Positions 8,461 to 12,549 of a stretch of 12,549 bases of DNA are shown piece after piece. Below the pieces are notes generated by a model. It searched no databases and was not told the DNA's origin. It was given only the letters and a program-made list of their open reading frames with translations. Every line of letters begins with the position of its first letter. Within the stretch, counting starts at the first letter, position 1. A program made the translations under genes and the position numbers. This stretch comes from Euperipatoides rowelli (lineage: Eukaryota; Onychophora; Udeonychophora; Euonychophora; Peripatopsidae): the NCBI GenBank assembly GCA_003024985.2, contig PXIH01S0000367.1. One strand, 5' to 3'.

Positions 8461-8900
8461 TAAAGTTGGGTGTATTTGGGAAAGGGGCATATGTTAGTTG
8501 GGAAGAGTGGGCAAAAAGGAAATTATTTATTCACTCATTTTACCACCACACAAATGTTTTTGGATTTTGAAAAACTTTTAGTTACTAGGACATGTGTGAG
8601 TGTGTGGTGTTATATGTGAGAATCAGCTATATGTGTTAGTAGGGAGAGAGCAGTATTAGTGAGTTGGATGTGTTGGAGAAGAGGGGATAGTGGTTTATTT
8701 TATTCCCCACTATATTTTTTACCATAAATGTTTTGTGACTTTCACAAACATTTGTAACTAGGGTATGCATATGGAGAGTAATTTTTATTTACTAATAGCT
8801 GAATTGGACCAAAGTTATATTTATCATAAGAGTATAAGTGTGTGAATGTGGGGGAGAGATAGTAAGGGGGTGAATGTGGGGAGGATGAAATATATATAGT
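8461..8900 (+). repeat. G-rich tract with two diverged repeat units about 174 bp apart
   Basis: The plus strand becomes G-rich and C-poor here (8641-8700 has about 25 G and 1 C by hand count). Two blocks align: ACCACCACACAAATGTTTTT... with GTTACTAGG (8542-8589), and ACCATAAATGTTTTGTG... with GTAACTAGG (8721-8763). The AAATG landmarks lie at 8552 and 8726. Each block follows a G-rich run and a TTTATT-type stretch. This suggests an old tandem duplication, but divergence is high and a third unit is not convincing. Confidence 0.4.
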
Positions 8901-8949
8901 GATTAAAGCAAGTACAGTAGGTGGAGAAGGATTTTTTTATTTAGAAATA

Positions 8950-9181
8950 TTTACAAATACTACAGAAAGGAATAAGATTCACAAACCATTTATTTTGATT
9001 GACAGCTGATACTATTTAATCCTAATAACAAATCATAAGATGGAATCAACTAACAGGTTTGTCAGCCCAAGATCTAATAACACAAAAAAAAAAACTTAGA
9101 AAGGTCTGTTCTGAAGCTTATGTAACATCATTCAATGATGCAATTCTGCTATAGATATTAATGTGTCCTTAATGTACTACA
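8950..9181 (-). other. Possible LTR of the adjacent Gypsy element (left border uncertain)
   Basis: On the minus strand, downstream of the integrase tail, a purine-rich stretch AAAATAAGGAAAAAG (a candidate polypurine tract) is followed by TGTAGTACATT starting at 9181. That is where a Gypsy 3' LTR should begin with TG. No second copy exists in the window to prove it, and no clean CA end was found; the left border is only an estimate. It contains the palindrome CATCATTCAATGATG (9126-9140). Position and TG start are seen; LTR identity is inference. Confidence 0.22.
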
Positions 9182-9378
9182 GCTACTTTTTCCTTATTTT
9201 GGAATGTAGCAGTAGGGAAGCTTCTTGGGATGAGTAGAGTATCTTAGCAGCTATGTATCTCCCACATGTGTAGTTGTTTCTTGAGGTGTCCCCAGTACTC
9301 ATTGATAGGGTAGTAGGTAATCAAGAATGAATGGATCACCCATAGTTGTGACCAGTTCAGGAGGGTTTTGTGTATTTA

Positions 9379-10860
9379 TTTTGGTGTTAATAAGTATGGC
9401 AAAATTTGATTGAAATGTCTCTTTGATTCCCATCTGTCATTAAATGAAATTATGAAGATTATTGGTGTTAGAATATTTTTTATTGTTCCTTTAGTCCATT
9501 TGTGTGGGTCATTTTTGCCAAAAGTTTTGGTTAACACATTTTGTCCCACTCAATATTCATTTTTGAATGTCATTTGTGGCAATATAGGAAGTGAATTTAT
9601 TTTTTGTAACTATTTCTCATTTTTTTTTCTAATAGCATTTCAGATGGTGATAATTGTATGGTAGTATGAGGGGTATTTCTGTATGTGAATAGTGGTTTAT
9701 CCATTTGTAATTGTAGGTTGTTCTCATTTAAGTTATTTTTTTTTTAGGAAGGTTTTGGCAATGTCAATGAAACGTTCTGCTTGCCTGTTAGAAGCAGAGT
9801 GTGTTGAGGGGGGGGGGGCAGATTTTGAATGATCAAAGCCCCTATTTTTGCAGAAATTTTCAAATGTCATTGAAGTAAACAGGGTTCAAATGTTTGAGAC
9901 AATATGCTCTGGGTAACCATATCTGATAAAATATTCCTCCAAGCTGTACATTACTGTTTCTGATGTGGCTTTAGTATTTTTTTTCCAGTCACTTTGAATA
10001 ACTATCAACAGTTATCAAAAACATCTTATTGGTGAAGGGGTCCATAATATTTGTGTGTAGTCTAATCCATGGTCCTGTTGGCCTTATCCAGTGGTGTATA
10101 CAACGGTGTAGGATGTGTTCCACAGTTTCATTTCATAGGGTGGCAAGGAAGCGTAATATTTTCAATGTCTGTATCTATCTTTGGCCACCAGCAGACCGAT
10201 CGGGTCAGAAGTTTCATTTTTACAATTCCCGTGTGTCCTCTATATAACTCTCTAAGGACACTTGTACAAAGTGTTTTAGAATGATCATTCTTAACCCCCA
10301 TAATAAACATTCGTCCTGAATAGTTAATTGTTCTTTCTTAAATTGAAGTTTCCTACAGTAATGTCTTTATTTTTATTGTTTTTTAGCCTTTAGCCATCAA
10401 ATTATAAGTATTGCATTATTTTTATTAATTTTGGATTCTTTTTGTTTCTGCTGAGATATCCTCTTTAGTGCAGAATTCTTGTTCGTATTGTATTCTAAAA
10501 ATGTTTTCAATATTTTCTTCATCGATGATTCAGCAGTAATTGACAATCTGGAAAGCGCATCTGCAATTGTGATTCCTTTGGATGGTTTGTATTTGATGTT
10601 ATAGCAGTATCCGCTAAGATTAATGCTCAGTGTTATAGCCTTGCTGCCGCTATGTAGGGATTTTTCTCAGAATTAAAAATACACGTTATGGCTTATGATT
10701 TGTGTATAGCGTAAATTTATGGTCATAATATTATACTAAGTGCCTCCCTATCTAATTGAGAATAATTGTTTTCAGTAGTAGTCAATGATCTTGCGGTGAA
10801 CATTATGGGTTTTTCTGACCTGTCTTCAAATTGATGTGAAGTACTAAACTAGTGCTGTTG
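9379..10860 (-). pseudogene. Ty3/Gypsy LTR-retrotransposon pol remnant: RNase H, linker, integrase
   Basis: Homology runs leftwards on the minus strand through several frames. It begins with an RNase H part, SHQFEDRSEKPIMFTARSL and NNYSQLDREAL (about 10840-10730). Next is the linker end YKPSKGITIADALSRL (about 10600-10550). The integrase zinc-binding region follows: ELYRGHTGIVKMK and CWWPKIDTDIE (about 10250-10160, open 10310-10128). The catalytic core has KMFLITVDSYSK (about 10020-9990) and AERFIDIAKTF near 9780-9750. The tail includes YRNTPH (about 9675), SPSEMLLE, HKWTKGTI (about 9500) and RHFNQI (about 9420-9400). At least two catalytic aspartates look lost: HTN where HxD is expected, and VSNI plus a stop where VSDNG is expected. 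A run of 11 G at 9808-9818 and other frameshifts break it further. Gag, protease and most of the reverse transcriptase are absent, so it is inactive. Confidence 0.9.
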
Positions 10861-10991
10861 AAAAAAAAAATTGGGGAGAAAAATCTCATTTTGTTTAATA
10901 TGATTAAGTTTTGTTATAAATCACTTTATGTATACACACACATATAGTATGCATATATTTATGTAATGTAATATTTCATCATCAGCCTATA

Positions 10992-10999
10992 TCACTCCA
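10992..10999. repeat. Left target-site duplication of the 11000-11336 element
   Basis: TCACTCCA sits directly before the left end; the matching flank at 11337-11344 is TCAATCCA (7 of 8 identical). Eight bases is the hAT target-duplication length. Confidence 0.85.
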
Positions 11000-11336
11000 C
11001 AGTGGTATCTAGGGGAGAAAGGGCAAGAGAAGCAATCACCCCTTGCATCACATCTGGGGGATAGCAAAATGGACCATGTAGTTAAAAAATTATACTGTAT
11101 ATACTGTATTAATTTTTTGATATTATAAAATAAAAATGTGTGGTCATGGACGTTCAACCAAAAATGTAGGTAGTTAATCCAAAGTAACGACTAATATCTG
11201 TCAAAATGTCCATACAACCAAAAAAAAGCTTATCAAAATATTTTGTGGGGAGAAAACCGGTAGAAATTGGGGATGCCAGAAACCAACTATGCCCCCCCCC
11301 CCCCCAAAAAAAAAAAAATGTCTAGATCCACCACTG
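11000..11336. mobile_element. Non-autonomous hAT-type miniature element (337 bp)
   Basis: The left end is CAGTGGTATCTAGGGGAG. The right end, read inwards on the minus strand, is CAGTGGTGGATCTAGACATT. The two share CAGTGG and ATCTAG with a 2-base length difference between, giving short imperfect terminal inverted repeats of the common animal hAT type 'CAGTGGCG-x-ATCTAG'. Eight-base flanks with one mismatch confirm both borders. The interior has no transposase frame, so it would have depended on a related autonomous element. Near the right end is an uninterrupted run of 14 C followed by 13 A (11292-11318). The element splits the last codons of the RTE LINE, so it inserted later than the LINE. 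Confidence 0.87.
11292..11318 (+). repeat. Homopolymer pair C14-A13
   Basis: Fourteen C followed directly by thirteen A inside the right subterminal part of the miniature hAT element. It is likely slippage-prone, so its length may be unreliable in assembly. Confidence 0.97.
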
Positions 11337-11344
11337 TCAATCCA
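11337..11344. repeat. Right target-site duplication of the 11000-11336 element
   Basis: TCAATCCA, one mismatch from TCACTCCA at 10992-10999. On the minus strand it supplies the TGG ATT GA of the LINE's terminal codons. Confidence 0.85.
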
Positions 11345-12549
11345 CTGCTGGATGAAGAGCTCCCTAAGATTTCTCCATGAATTCTATCTTCAGCAATTCG
11401 TTTCCAACTATATCCAGCAAACTTTTTTATTTCATCCTGCCATCTGGCATTAGTTGCTGTTTTCTGTCCCATGGAATCCAGTTGAGTATTTCTGTAGTCC
11501 ATCTATTATATTTTCTTCTTGCTATACGCCCTGCCCATTNCCACTTTAAATTCTTTACTCTTTTAATAATATCACAAACCTTTGTTTGTGCTCTAATGGA
11601 TTCAATCATTTTTCTATCTCTCCTGGTTACTCCTATCATGCACCTTTCCATATTTCTTTTAGTGGTTTGTAGTTTTTGAACCATCTTTGCATTGAGTGTC
11701 CAAGTTTCAGCTCCATATGTCATCACTGGTAGTACACACAGGTTAAAAACTTTCTTTTCGAGACAGAAAGGAAATTTTCCTTTTAAAATATTATTTAATT
11801 TTCCAAAAGCACTCCAGCCTTTCATTCTTATGTTGACTTCACACATCTGGTTTTCACTTGTAGTAATCAGTAGACCCAAATAAACATAGCTTTTGACCTC
11901 TTTAATTACTATATCATTCACTTCAATCACTTTAGGTTGCACATCAATTTGGTTTTTGCTAAATTCATTTTCAGGCCTGCTTTTGAGATAGCTTCGTTTA
12001 GGTCAATGATCTGTTTCTGTAATTCTTCTGGACTTGAAGCAAATAAGACAATATCATCAGCATAACGTAGATGGCTTAAATATGCTCCATTTATCCTAAT
12101 CCTGACTTCTAAATCTTCTTCAAGGGTAGATGTAAATAACTTTGGAGATATTGTGTCAACTTGATGAACACCTTGTTTGATTTGGATCTTGTTGTTATCT
12201 TTGTATGTTGCCTTCTTAATCAAACCAATATACGCTTTATTAATACCTTGTCTCTTTAGGGCATCCAATACAAATTGAGTATATGCAATATGAAATCAAA
12301 TGCTTTTTCATAGTCAACAAATCCTATGCGAAGAGGAATTTCATATTCATTGCATCTTTTAACGATTTCTCGTACTACTTGCAGGTGGTCCATAGTGCTA
12401 AATCCACTTCTGAAACAAGCTTGTTCTTTTGATTGAGCCTCATCCAATTCTTTTTTTTTGCAATCTATTTGTCAGAACTTTGGTGAACATTTTATATATG
12501 ACTGGTAACAAGCTTATAGGTCTGTAATTTTAAGTTTTTTTCTTGTATA
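11345..12549 (-). pseudogene. RTE-clade LINE reverse transcriptase (thumb and C-terminal region included), broken by frameshifts
   Basis: Read leftwards: NYRPISLLPVIYKMF (about 12529-12485); QACFRSGFSTMDHLQVV; motif A FVDYEKAFD (near 12310); LKRQGINKAYIGLI; a degenerate GVHQVDTISPKLF where GVRQGD-x-ISPKLF is usual; and an intact YADDIVLFA (near 12060) with GLKMNLAKTKLM. Then come YVYLGLLI, PVMTYGAETWTL, a segment WAGRIARRKYNRW-T, and finally ARWQDEIKKFAGYSWKR with FIQQWID at the end. This order is characteristic of RTE-type proteins. At least five frame changes break it: in the nine-base A run (T on plus, 12451-12459), and near 12256-12300, 11930-11942, 11430-11500 and 11370. An ambiguous base N sits at 11540. 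Motif A and YADD survive, but the frame is dead. Confidence 0.93.

Larger units (their letters stand above)
10976..12549 (-). mobile_element. RTE-clade LINE, 3' half, running off the right edge and interrupted by a hAT-type miniature element
   Basis: The reverse-transcriptase remnant (11345-12549) and its last codons (10982-10999), separated by the 11000-11336 insertion, form one element read on the minus strand. Beyond the insertion the sequence continues in register: TGG AGT GAT ATA GGC then stop TGA (10999-10982), followed by a short TGATGATGA tail ending at 10976. RTE and BovB-like elements characteristically have very short 3' UTRs and simple-repeat tails. The 5' part, with the AP endonuclease expected for this clade, would lie beyond the window. 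No target duplication can be checked from one end. Confidence 0.9.

Noticed and set aside
9410-9664. 84-codon plus-strand open frame
   Set aside because: Lies opposite the Gypsy integrase tail, whose minus-strand reading shows family motifs; the plus frame is a shadow.
10029-10284. Two overlapping plus-strand open frames of 72 and 71 codons
   Set aside because: They are antisense to the integrase zinc-binding region and catalytic-core start on the minus strand and show no motif of their own.
11377-11883. Plus-strand open frames of 100 and 63 codons
   Set aside because: Antisense shadows of the RTE reverse-transcriptase C-terminal region.

Overview
This window looks like A+T-rich, non-coding DNA from a multicellular animal, most likely an invertebrate; arthropod or mollusc would fit, but nothing here fixes the phylum. 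The evidence is the type of mobile DNA: three non-LTR retrotransposon (LINE) remnants, a Ty3/Gypsy pol remnant, hAT-type DNA transposon ends, a SINE-like insert and microsatellites. I see no bacterial features (operons, ribosome binding sites, tRNA or rRNA genes, CRISPR) and no intact host gene.

Layout. Positions 1-89 look like the end of a hAT-type transposon that continues off the left edge; it cuts into a decayed LINE reverse-transcriptase tail (90-505, minus). From about 506 to 4145 the DNA is A/T-rich and largely featureless, apart from a probable SINE (2006-2166, minus), a C-depleted tract (about 2521-2820), an imperfect hairpin (3741-3789) and homopolymer runs. A short G+C-richer block with splice-like borders (4146-4249, plus) is the only candidate host exon, and it is weak. 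Positions 5090-6647 are bounded by hAT-like ends with similar 8-bp flanks, and enclose the C-terminal half of another LINE reverse transcriptase (5288-6178, minus, one open frame). That frame contains a perfect 18-bp-arm hairpin at 6061-6100. Positions 6805-6898 are a CA/TA microsatellite. About 6900-9180 holds no recognisable gene, but has strand-composition switches and a few diverged repeats. Positions about 9379-10860 are a broken Gypsy pol (RNase H, linker, integrase; minus), with a possible LTR beyond it. Positions 10976-12549 are the 3' half of an RTE-clade LINE (minus) running off the right edge. A 337-bp hAT-type miniature element (11000-11336) has inserted into its last codons, leaving an 8-bp target duplication with one mismatch.

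The window is therefore a nest of dead transposons. The retroelement fragments do not work together; they record successive insertions. The clearest order of events is RTE first, miniature hAT second. All five retroelement-type fragments lie on the minus strand. The best-supported and most interesting items are the nested insertion at 10976-11344, the perfect hairpin inside the 5288-6178 LINE frame, and the paired hAT ends around that LINE.
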